From positions 1-8,599 of the forward strand of contig JAISZM010000043.1 of the NCBI GenBank assembly GCA_031269205.1: 8,599 nucleotides of DNA, read 5' to 3'. Origin of the DNA: Eubacteriales Family XIII. Incertae Sedis bacterium. Lineage in GTDB: Bacteria > Bacillota > Clostridia > Peptostreptococcales > Anaerovoracaceae. Below are positions 1 to 5,686 of this stretch, one piece after another; the first letter of the stretch is position 1, and each line of letters starts with the position of its first letter. A program made the position numbers and the translations under genes. The notes under the pieces are model-generated. The model saw only the letters and a program-made list of their open reading frames with translations, had not been told where the DNA came from and ran no database searches.

Positions 1-2
1 TA

Positions 3-1040
3 GAGCGTATGCGGCGCGCGCTGAAGTCCGCCGATCCGGACGCCTTCCTGCTCGGGGAGGTGTGGGAGGACGCGACGACGAAGGAGAGCTACAATGTGGG
101 CAGGCGCTACGCCCTCGGATGTGGACTCGACAGCGTCATGAACTACCCGTTCGCGAACCACACGGTGGATTTCCTGCTCAACCGGAGCGACGCTTTCGCC
201 TACATGCGGTTTCTCGTCAGCCAGAGCCAGAACTACCCCAAGGAGATGTACTACGCGCTCATGAATCTCTTGAGTTCGCACGATGTGGCGCGCGTACGCA
301 CGGTGCTTGCGACGGGCGAGGACGGCAAGGGGATGAGCCGCGAAGAGCAGGCGAAGTTTTCCGCGCCGACGTCCGCGGAGGACGACGCGCGCGGCGAGGC
401 ATTGGTGCGCTGCGCCGCCGCCCTGCAGTATTCGCTGCCCGGGATACCCGTCATATACTACGGCGACGAGGTCGGGCAGCGGGGGTTGCTCGACCCGTTC
501 AACAGAGGGACGTTCCCGGCTCGGGCATTCGATGAGACGGGAACGCTCGCGGATTGGTATCGCGCGCTCGGCGCGCTGCGGAACGCCCGCGCGGCGCTCC
601 GCACGGGCGGCGCTCTCTACTACTCCACAAACGGCGACGTCGTCGGCGTACTCAGGTACTGCCTCGGCGGCAAGGACGCCTTCGGCGCGCCGGCGGCTGA
701 CGAGATGTTCCTCACCGTAGTCAACCCCGACCCCGAACCCCGCCGCATAGTCGTCGATCTGCGCGCCGAGAAGGAGTGCCTGAGTTTCGTGGATCTCGCG
801 TTCATCAGGGCTATCGAGCCGAGGCGCGCCGTACACCTGTTGTCGAGCGCCGGGGAAAACGCTCCGCAGGAATTGCGCGAGGCCGCCGAGCCGCCGACAA
901 GCGCGGCGCCGGAGTCCACGTCCGAGAGGCGTGGACTGCCGCCGGGCGATTCGGACAATGTCGTCCCCATCACGAGCGGCCTGCTCGATATCTCCGTCCC
1001 GCCGTACTGCGCGGAGGTGTTCGAGATCGAGTGGGAGTGA
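3..1040 (+). CDS. GH13 alpha-glucan hydrolase (neopullulanase/alpha-glycosidase-like), 3' part
   Basis: This is the C-terminal part of an alpha-amylase family (GH13) enzyme that cleaves alpha-glucosidic bonds in maltodextrins or related glucans. The reading frame is open to the window edge (codons GAG CGT before the ATG at 9), so the gene starts upstream. Numbered from that ATG, LLGEVWED places the general acid/base Glu at residue 17, and LLSSHD places the transition-state-stabilising Asp at residue 92. The nucleophile Asp region should lie just upstream, outside the window. GIPVIYYGDEVG followed by DPFNRGTFP near residues 144-169 is typical of the neopullulanase/cyclomaltodextrinase branch. 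A C-terminal beta domain follows and ends in ISVPPYCAEVFEI. It is interrupted at about residues 284-313 by a Pro/Ala/Ser/Glu-rich, probably disordered insert. No signal peptide can be judged. malQ follows after 151 bp, which fits a glucan-utilisation locus. The exact substrate cannot be told from this part. Confidence 0.9.
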   Translation, partial: ERMRRALKSADPDAFLLGEVWEDATTKESYNVGRRYALGCGLDSVMNYPFANHTVDFLLNRSDAFAYMRFLVSQSQNYPKEMYYALMNLLSSHDVARVRTVLATGEDGKGMSREEQAKFSAPTSAEDDARGEALVRCAAALQYSLPGIPVIYYGDEVGQRGLLDPFNRGTFPARAFDETGTLADWYRALGALRNARAALRTGGALYYSTNGDVVGVLRYCLGGKDAFGAPAADEMFLTVVNPDPEPRRIVVDLRAEKECLSFVDLAFIRAIEPRRAVHLLSSAGENAPQELREAAEPPTSAAPESTSERRGLPPGDSDNVVPITSGLLDISVPPYCAEVFEIEWE

Positions 1041-1163
1041 ATCGCGACACATCGGTCATGAGGCAGGACGCGAGAAAAGACGCACGGTACAACATCATGT
1101 ATCGCGCGAGGAAGATCGGGTACAAAGGGTAAGGTTTCGGAAGAGAGATGACGCGCGACGAAA

Positions 1164-1195
1164 GGGAGGATACGATGGGAAGGACGACGCCATGA
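1164..1195 (+). promoter_or_regulatory. Ribosome-binding region and six-codon mini-ORF overlapping the malQ start
   Basis: A strong GGGAGGA (1164-1170) lies 4 nt before an ATG at 1175, which opens a six-codon frame (MGRTTP) ending in TGA at 1193-1195. That stop overlaps the malQ ATG (1192-1194) as ATGA. malQ also has its own AAGGA (1180-1184), 7 nt before its start. Ribosomes could therefore reach malQ directly or by termination-reinitiation. The arrangement is seen in the sequence; that it is translated is inference. Confidence 0.4.
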
Positions 1196-2565
1196 ACCGA
1201 CTCCGCAGGGCGGGCGTCCTCCTGCCGGTATTCAGTCTGCCGTCGCCCTACGGCATCGGAACGCTCGGCAAGGCCGCCTTCGACTTCGTCGATTTCCTCG
1301 CGGCGTCAGGTCAGAGCCTGTGGCAGATACTGCCGATGGGTTCTACGGGCGCGTCGGCCAGCCCGTATCAGAGCGTATCCGCGTTCGCCGGCAATCCGTT
1401 CTATGTCGCACTCGACCTGCTCGTCGCCGACGGGTTGCTGATGAAGCGCGAACTGAAGCCCCTGCGTGACGCGACCGCGGGCGCGTCACGCGTCGACTAC
1501 GCCGTGCAGAAGGAACTGCGCGCGCCGTTGCTCGCCAAGGCCGCCGCGCGCTTCATCCCCGACGCCGGCTACAAAAAATTCCGCAGGGACAACGCGTGGT
1601 GGCTCGAAGATTTCGAGCGCTGCACGACGGAAGCCGCCGCGTCGGTCATCCAATACCTCTTTCACCACCAATGGCTGAATCTCAAGAGATACGCCAACGC
1701 GCGCGGCGTCGGCATCGTCGGTGACCTGCCGTTCTACCTCGGGTCCGACTCGGTCGACTACAAGGCGCATCCCGAGCTGTTCGCGACCGATGCGGAAGGC
1801 CGGCCGCGCCTCATCGCGGGTGTGCCGCCCGACGCGTTCGCGAAGGACGGTCAGATATGGAACGACCCCGTTTACGACTGGAAGGAACACGCGCGCACGG
1901 GCTACGATTGGTGGATCAGGCGCTTCAGACAGGCCGACGCTCTGTACGACCTCTGCCGCGTCGATCACTTCCGCGCCTTCGCCGCTTACTTCGCCATACC
2001 GGCCGGTAGGCCCGCGTCCGACGGGAAGTGGACGCCCGGCCCGGGCAAGAAATTCATCGACGCCGTGAAGAACTCGGTGCCGGGCCTCGGCGTCATAGCA
2101 GAGGACCTCGGGATCATTACGGACGACATCCACGCGCTGCGCGAGTACAGCGGCTACCCCGGTATGCGCGTAATGCAGTTCGCCTTCGGCCCAGGCGACG
2201 ACAGTTCGTATCTGCCGCACAACCACATCGAGGACTGCGTTTGCTACACGGGCACGCACGACAACCCGACGCTGGTCGAGTGGTCGTCGAAACTCGCGAA
2301 GCCCGAAGCGGACTTCGCGCGCGCCTACCTCGGAGCGGACGGGAAGGGCCTGCCTGAGGCCGTGCTGAAAGCCGCTCTCGGCAGCGTCGCGCGCTCGGTC
2401 ATAATTCCGCTTCAGGACTACCTGGGTCTCGGCGCGCGCGCGCGGATCAACACCCCGTCAACCGTGAGCAAAAAAAACTGGACATGGCGCCTCTCGCCCG
2501 ACAGTCTTACGAAGGAACTTGCAGGCAGGATAGCCGAACTATCCCGCATGTACGGCCGCGCCTGA
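1192..2565 (+). CDS. malQ: 4-alpha-glucanotransferase (amylomaltase), GH77
   Basis: This cytoplasmic enzyme transfers alpha-1,4-glucan segments between maltodextrins and releases glucose. The 457-residue protein carries the GH77 hallmarks in order: LLPVFSLPSPYGIGTLG (10-26), WQILPMGSTG and SPYQSVSAFAGNP (44-69), GDLPFYLGSDS (177-187), VPPDAFAKDGQ (211-221), RVDHFR with the nucleophile Asp258, IAEDLG with the acid/base Glu304, and GTHDNPT with Asp357. It ends with PLQDYLGLGARARINTPS and NWTWRL. The start at 1192 is chosen because the conserved fold begins five residues later and AAGGA is well spaced; upstream in-frame codons run back into the GH13 gene. Two oddities stand out. The protein is about 40 residues shorter than the usual 490-510, because the segment between WWLEDF (136-141) and QYLFHHQW (154-161) is nearly absent. 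In addition, the 250s-loop motif usually read PPDYF is PPDAF here. The function call is secure; possible activity changes are inference. Confidence 0.95.
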   Translation: MNRLRRAGVLLPVFSLPSPYGIGTLGKAAFDFVDFLAASGQSLWQILPMGSTGASASPYQSVSAFAGNPFYVALDLLVADGLLMKRELKPLRDATAGASRVDYAVQKELRAPLLAKAAARFIPDAGYKKFRRDNAWWLEDFERCTTEAAASVIQYLFHHQWLNLKRYANARGVGIVGDLPFYLGSDSVDYKAHPELFATDAEGRPRLIAGVPPDAFAKDGQIWNDPVYDWKEHARTGYDWWIRRFRQADALYDLCRVDHFRAFAAYFAIPAGRPASDGKWTPGPGKKFIDAVKNSVPGLGVIAEDLGIITDDIHALREYSGYPGMRVMQFAFGPGDDSSYLPHNHIEDCVCYTGTHDNPTLVEWSSKLAKPEADFARAYLGADGKGLPEAVLKAALGSVARSVIIPLQDYLGLGARARINTPSTVSKKNWTWRLSPDSLTKELAGRIAELSRMYGRA

Positions 2566-2580
2566 AAACCGCTCTGAACG

Positions 2581-2603
2581 TTGCGCTCTTTGGCGCAAAG
2601 CGC
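2581..2603 (+). terminator. Weak hairpin after malQ, doubtful terminator
   Basis: Two overlapping inverted repeats lie 15 nt after the malQ stop: TTGCGC (2581-2586) with GCGCAA (2593-2598), and a longer alternative pairing GCGC..TTTG (2583-2592) with CAAAGCGC (2596-2603) around a 2-nt bulge. No T-run follows directly; the nearest is TACTTTTC about 10 nt later. It may reduce read-through from malQ, but it is not a canonical intrinsic terminator. Confidence 0.25.
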
Positions 2604-2642
2604 ACCCGAAAATACTTTTCTCGCCATTGAGTTTATCGTCCG

Positions 2643-2671
2643 TTCGCTACGTCGCGATAATATGGTAAAAT
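2643..2671 (+). promoter_or_regulatory. Candidate sigma-70 promoter for the ABC exporter operon
   Basis: An extended -10 element, TGG TAAAAT (2663-2671; the hexamer matches TATAAT at 5 of 6), sits in an AT-rich patch that contrasts with the GC-rich surroundings. A weak -35 TTCGCT (2643-2648) lies 17 bp upstream. Initiation near 2678 would give a leader of about 115 nt before the ATPase gene. CGATA (2655-2659) and TATCG (2674-2678) form an inverted repeat around the -10 that could be an operator. Confidence 0.45.
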
Positions 2672-2791
2672 GCTATCGTGACGAAAGGCGCGCGGGATAA
2701 GGGCTACGTTCCGCGAAAAAACCGCATGGCGTATGCCGCATGAAAGTAGTGTCGCGCAGACGTTTCCTCAGCAAGAATGAAGGCATGGCAT

Positions 2792-3889
2792 ATGATAGAA
2801 GCAACAAATCTCGTGAAGACATTTGGAGAGGTCAGGGCGCTCGACGGCCTGTCTTTCCGCGTGGGGAACGGACTCGCCTACGGGCTGCTCGGCCGCAACG
2901 GAGCGGGCAAAACGACGACGATACGGATCATTATGAATTTCTTCGGCGCGGATTCGGGAGAAGTCACGATAGACGGCGTGGCGGCCTCGAAGACGAAGGC
3001 GCGCATCGGCTATCTGCCCGAGGAACGCGGACTGTACCCGAAACGCGTCATCCTCGAGCAGATGATATACATAGGCGTACTGCGCGGCATGACGAAGCAG
3101 GGCGCGGCGGACAGGGCGCGGGTACTGCTCGACGACCTTGAGGCCACGGAGTACACGAACCGTCGGCTCGACACGCTCTCGAAGGGCAACCAACAGAAAA
3201 TTCAGCTCGCGATAGCTCTTATCAGCGATCCCGATGTAATAATTCTCGATGAACCGTTTAGTGGGCTCGACCCCGTCAACGCGCGCATCCTCAAAAAAAT
3301 CGTGAGGGAGCAGGTAAACGCGGGCAAGACCGTGATTTTTTCGAGTCATCAGATGTCGCAGGTCGAGGAATTTTGCGACGAGATCTGTCTCATCGACCGC
3401 GGTCGCGGCGTGCTCGAGGGCAACCTAAAGGAGATCAAGCGGAGCTATCCTCGCGATACGCTGTACATGGAAGCCTACGGCGCGGGCGACATAGGACTGC
3501 TTCTGAGGGACGACGCGCCGGGAGCGGTCGCCGATGTGGCTCTGCACGGCGACGGATGGACGGTCAACCTCACGGCGCCGGAGAGGCGCAAGGATATTCT
3601 GGACGCCTTGGGCGCGCGGGGCATCGTGCCAGAGGTATTCTCCGTCAAAGAGCCGACGCTCGAGGAGATATTCGTCGACAAGGTCGGCGGCGAGGCGCCC
3701 GCTGAGGACGATCCGGACGAAGGCGCGGGCAAGGGGAAAAAGAAGCGCGGCTTCGGCCTGTTCGGGAGGAAGCGCGGCGCGGGCGGCACCCCCGGCGCGG
3801 GCGGCACAACCGGCGCGGGCGGCACAACCGACGCGGACGGCATCACCGGCGCGGACGCGCGCCGTTATACGGAGAGGAGGCCGTCATGA
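2792..3889 (+). CDS. ABC transporter ATP-binding protein, YhaQ/NatA type
   Basis: This is the nucleotide-binding subunit of an ABC-2 type exporter and powers the permease encoded next. In the 365-residue form starting at 2792, the Walker A motif GRNGAGKTT is at 34-42, signature LSKGNQQK at 129-136, Walker B VIILDEP at 149-155, the D-loop SGLDPVN at 157-163 and the switch His186 in SSHQMS. The Q-loop reads YLPEERGLYP, with Glu in place of the usual Gln, as is common in the YhaQ-like group. A C-terminal accessory domain (about 205-296) ends in EPTLEEIFV. ATG 2792 is preferred because GAAGG (2779-2783) is 8 nt upstream and the family starts at MIE; ATG 2777 would add five residues with poor ribosome-binding sequence. 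Residues from about 300 to 365 are an unusual tail: acidic, then Lys/Arg-rich, then Gly/Thr/Ala repeats. The stop overlaps the permease ATG (ATGA), which implies translational coupling. The substrate is unknown; homologues include sodium exporters and proteins of no known cargo. Confidence 0.93.
   Translation: MIEATNLVKTFGEVRALDGLSFRVGNGLAYGLLGRNGAGKTTTIRIIMNFFGADSGEVTIDGVAASKTKARIGYLPEERGLYPKRVILEQMIYIGVLRGMTKQGAADRARVLLDDLEATEYTNRRLDTLSKGNQQKIQLAIALISDPDVIILDEPFSGLDPVNARILKKIVREQVNAGKTVIFSSHQMSQVEEFCDEICLIDRGRGVLEGNLKEIKRSYPRDTLYMEAYGAGDIGLLLRDDAPGAVADVALHGDGWTVNLTAPERRKDILDALGARGIVPEVFSVKEPTLEEIFVDKVGGEAPAEDDPDEGAGKGKKKRGFGLFGRKRGAGGTPGAGGTTGAGGTTDADGITGADARRYTERRPS
3776..3859 (+). repeat. 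18-bp in-frame tandem repeat encoding the ATPase tail
   Basis: About 4.6 copies of an 18-bp unit, GGCGCGGGCGGCACAACC, begin at 3776, 3794, 3812, 3830 and 3848 (partial). Copies at 3794 and 3812 are identical; the one at 3776 differs near its end and the one at 3830 is diverged. The unit is six codons long and in frame, giving GAGGTP, GAGGTT, GAGGTT, DADGIT and GADA. Copy-number change would alter tail length without breaking the frame. Confidence 0.9.
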
Positions 3890-5226
3890 CAAAGATACGG
3901 GCGGTTCTCGGCTTCGAGTACCGCGGCTACATCAAGAGCAAATCGTTCGTCATCACGACCATTATATTTGTGGCTGTCATCCTTATCCTTTCGCAGGTTC
4001 CGAGGTTCATGGGCGCCTTTCAGGGCATCGGCACCATCATCGGCGGCGGGGAGAAGCAGAGCGCGCTCGTCATTCTCTACGGCGAAGCCGAGAACGACGT
4101 TTTCGTCAAGGCGCTCGACCCGAAAGTCTTTGCTGTGGCGGCGGGCGGCATGTACGAATGGACGATCGACAAGCGCTCCTCATACGCAACGGAATCGCAG
4201 GTGCAGACGGTCGACGGCGACTCTTATCAGGAAAGCGGAAAGGATGCGACGGATCCGCAAAAGCTGATTTCCGACGGCAAGTACGACATCGTCATGGAAT
4301 ACGACGGCGGCAAGGATTACAAGCTCTACGGAAAGGGGCAGGATTTCATGCTGTCCACGCTGCCCATGATGCTCGATCCGGTGCTGACGAACGCCGCGAG
4401 AAGCGTGAAGATGACGGGCATGACGACGGAGCAACAGGCGGAGGTCAAGAACGTGCTCGACACGACGGTCGCGGGCGAGGTGAGAACCGTCGGCGGCGGC
4501 GACGCGCAGAGCAATTACTGGCTCGCCTACGTCATGCTGTACGTGCTCTTCATGTCGATAATGCTGTACGGGCAGTTCATCGTGAACGCGGTCATCAACG
4601 AGAAGAGCAGCAAGATGATGGAGCTGCTCGTCACGTCAGCGAACCCGATAGAGTTGATGTTCGGCAAGGTCTTCGGGGTGGGCATGGCGGCGTTCACGCA
4701 GATAGGCGCGATCGTCGTGGCGGTGGCGGCTTCGTTCGCGCTCAACTTTGACACGTGGGAAAATCAGATCCCGGAATTCAAAGAGATACTCTCGCAGATG
4801 AATCTCTCCGTAGGGCTGTTCGTGTTCTTTATCCTGTTTTTCGTCGTCGGTTACTTCCTGTACGCGTTCATCTGCGCGGCGGTGGGTTCGACGGCGAGCC
4901 GCGTCGAGGACGCGGGTTCCGTTTCAACCCTGCCGATGATGCTCGCCACGGCCTCGTTCATCGTGTCGCTGGTGAGTATGCAGAATGTCGACGCTGCCTA
5001 TGTGCACGTGCTGAGTTTTATACCGTTCTTCTCGCCGTGGATCATGTTCGCGCGACTCTGCATGGCATCGGCCACTTTCTCCGAAGCGGCGATAGCGTTG
5101 GCGATCCTCGTGGCGGCGGTCATTTTCTTTGGATGGCTGTCGGCAAAGATATACCGCGTCGGAGTCATGATGTACGGAAAGCCCATGAAGCTCGTCTCGG
5201 TCGTCAAGGCGGCTCTGCGGTCGTGA
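3886..5226 (+). CDS. ABC-2 type exporter permease, NatB/YhaP-like
   Basis: This 446-residue membrane subunit pairs with the upstream ATPase. The first transmembrane helix is at about 20-40. A large extracytoplasmic domain of roughly 165 residues follows (about 41-208; soluble, charged, ending in a Gly-rich turn). After it come hydrophobic segments near 212-235, 261-287, 309-335, 349-366 and 401-421, with a shorter one at about 377-393. ABC-2 family marks are INEKSSKMMELLVTSANPIE (237-256) followed by the GKVFGVG segment, and SRVEDAGSVSTLP (338-350). One long ectodomain after helix 1 is typical of NatB/YhaP permeases. The start codon overlaps the ATPase stop, and GGAGAGGAGG (3871-3880) sits 5 nt upstream, inside the end of the ATPase gene. 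No clear terminator lies directly after the stop. Cargo cannot be inferred: ion, peptide or drug efflux are all possible. Family assignment is firm, transport role inferred. Confidence 0.92.
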   Translation: MTKIRAVLGFEYRGYIKSKSFVITTIIFVAVILILSQVPRFMGAFQGIGTIIGGGEKQSALVILYGEAENDVFVKALDPKVFAVAAGGMYEWTIDKRSSYATESQVQTVDGDSYQESGKDATDPQKLISDGKYDIVMEYDGGKDYKLYGKGQDFMLSTLPMMLDPVLTNAARSVKMTGMTTEQQAEVKNVLDTTVAGEVRTVGGGDAQSNYWLAYVMLYVLFMSIMLYGQFIVNAVINEKSSKMMELLVTSANPIELMFGKVFGVGMAAFTQIGAIVVAVAASFALNFDTWENQIPEFKEILSQMNLSVGLFVFFILFFVVGYFLYAFICAAVGSTASRVEDAGSVSTLPMMLATASFIVSLVSMQNVDAAYVHVLSFIPFFSPWIMFARLCMASATFSEAAIALAILVAAVIFFGWLSAKIYRVGVMMYGKPMKLVSVVKAALRS

Positions 5227-5428
5227 GCGTGTGAGATAGTCGGGAGCGCGGCAGACATCACGATCCGCCGGCGTTCCTACGCTGATTCGTTCATATCCCG
5301 GTAAGCTGGGGTAAGCGTGTCCCGCGGGGACGTGACGAGCGCAGCGATCTGCTGTCATGGTTTACCTACCGCTTCACGTAAGCATCATCGGGGAACACCC
5401 CCTGAAACGCGCATGTTCGCGCGGGTAC
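5227..5428 (+). other. Non-coding stretch with several potential RNA helices
   Basis: No convincing gene is visible here. Candidate pairings, found by eye, are: AAGC (5303-5306) with GCTT (5371-5374) stacked near GGTAA (5310-5314) with TTACC (5362-5366), enclosing GTCCC-GCG-GGGAC (about 5318-5330) and CAGC-GATCT-GCTG (5343-5355). Downstream are GGGG-AACA-CCCC (5390-5401) and CGCGC-ATGTTC-GCGCG (5408-5423). GTAAGC occurs three times (5301, 5311, 5378). The pattern could be a structured RNA or the 3' untranslated region of the exporter operon. I match it to no known RNA family, and GC-rich sequence folds easily by chance. Confidence 0.3.
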
Positions 5429-5457
5429 TTGTTGCGACGAGAACGCTGTATTACACT
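5429..5457 (+). promoter_or_regulatory. Possible promoter before the candidate small RNA
   Basis: TTGTTG (5429-5434) and TACACT (5452-5457) are separated by 17 bp, with T/A-rich sequence after the -10. The predicted start, about 5464-5467, falls at the base of the hairpin that opens at 5467. The two hexamers match consensus at only three and four positions, so this is weak. Confidence 0.3.
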
Positions 5458-5463
5458 TTAAAT

Positions 5464-5532
5464 CACAGGGCGCTCTCTTGTCTATCAAACCCCTCTCCAC
5501 CTATCTAACTACTCACGGAGAGCGCCCTTTTC
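5464..5532 (+). ncRNA. Candidate small RNA: perfect 11-bp stem, 40-nt C/U-rich loop, T-tract
   Basis: AGGGCGCTCTC (5467-5477) pairs perfectly with GAGAGCGCCCT (5518-5528), and a short T tract follows (the T ending the stem, then TT, C). The 40-nt loop is almost free of G and contains CCTCTCC (5492-5498), which is complementary over 7 nt to GGAGAGG. That heptamer is present in the ribosome-binding sites of the permease (3871-3877) and the aminotransferase (5675-5681). CTCTCCACC recurs just after the stem (5532-5540). Two readings are possible: a short independent RNA with a Shine-Dalgarno-binding loop, or a long-loop terminator for the exporter operon. The perfect stem is seen; RNA identity is inference. 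Confidence 0.35.
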
Positions 5533-5543
5533 TCTCCACCGCC

Positions 5544-5584
5544 AAACTTTGGCCGAGCATCAGCACACATCAGCTAAACTTTGG
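5544..5584. repeat. Two AAACTTTGG direct repeats 32 bp apart upstream of the aminotransferase
   Basis: AAACTTTGG occurs at 5544-5552 and 5576-5584. The first copy extends to CCAAA-C-TTTGG, a perfect dyad around one base; the second is CTAAACTTTGG. The start-to-start distance is 32 bp, close to three helical turns, so bound proteins would sit on one DNA face. A transcription-factor site for the aminotransferase promoter is likely but unproven. Confidence 0.45.
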
Positions 5585-5603
5585 ACAGCCGACGGGACAA
5601 TAC

Positions 5604-5627
5604 ATGTTACAATATTATTGATAACAT
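5604..5627. promoter_or_regulatory. AT-rich near-perfect palindrome, probable operator/core promoter of the aminotransferase gene
   Basis: The left arm ATGTTACAATA (5604-5614) mirrors TATTG (5616-5620) plus TAACAT (5622-5627), broken only by the central T and one extra A at 5621. It contains -10-like hexamers TACAAT (5608-5613) and TATTAT (5613-5618) in the most AT-rich part of this spacer. No good -35 stands at 17 bp, which could fit activator dependence. The element ends 60 nt before the start codon. Confidence 0.45.
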
Positions 5628-5686
5628 TAAAGGAGCCGAGAAGCGGGGCGGGATGATCGTTCCGATTGAACGGAGGAGAGGTCGTC

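Noticed and set aside
1058..1132. 24-residue basic peptide frame between the GH13 gene and malQ
   Set aside because: No ribosome-binding site precedes it and it is too short to test by composition; it probably occurs by chance.
931..1191. Upstream extension of the malQ frame
   Set aside because: It overlaps the end of the GH13 gene, gives basic non-family sequence, and malQ homology begins just after ATG 1192.
5317..5508. 63-residue plus-strand frame in the spacer after the permease
   Set aside because: It has no ribosome-binding site and no motif, and it runs through hairpin-rich sequence and the candidate small RNA.
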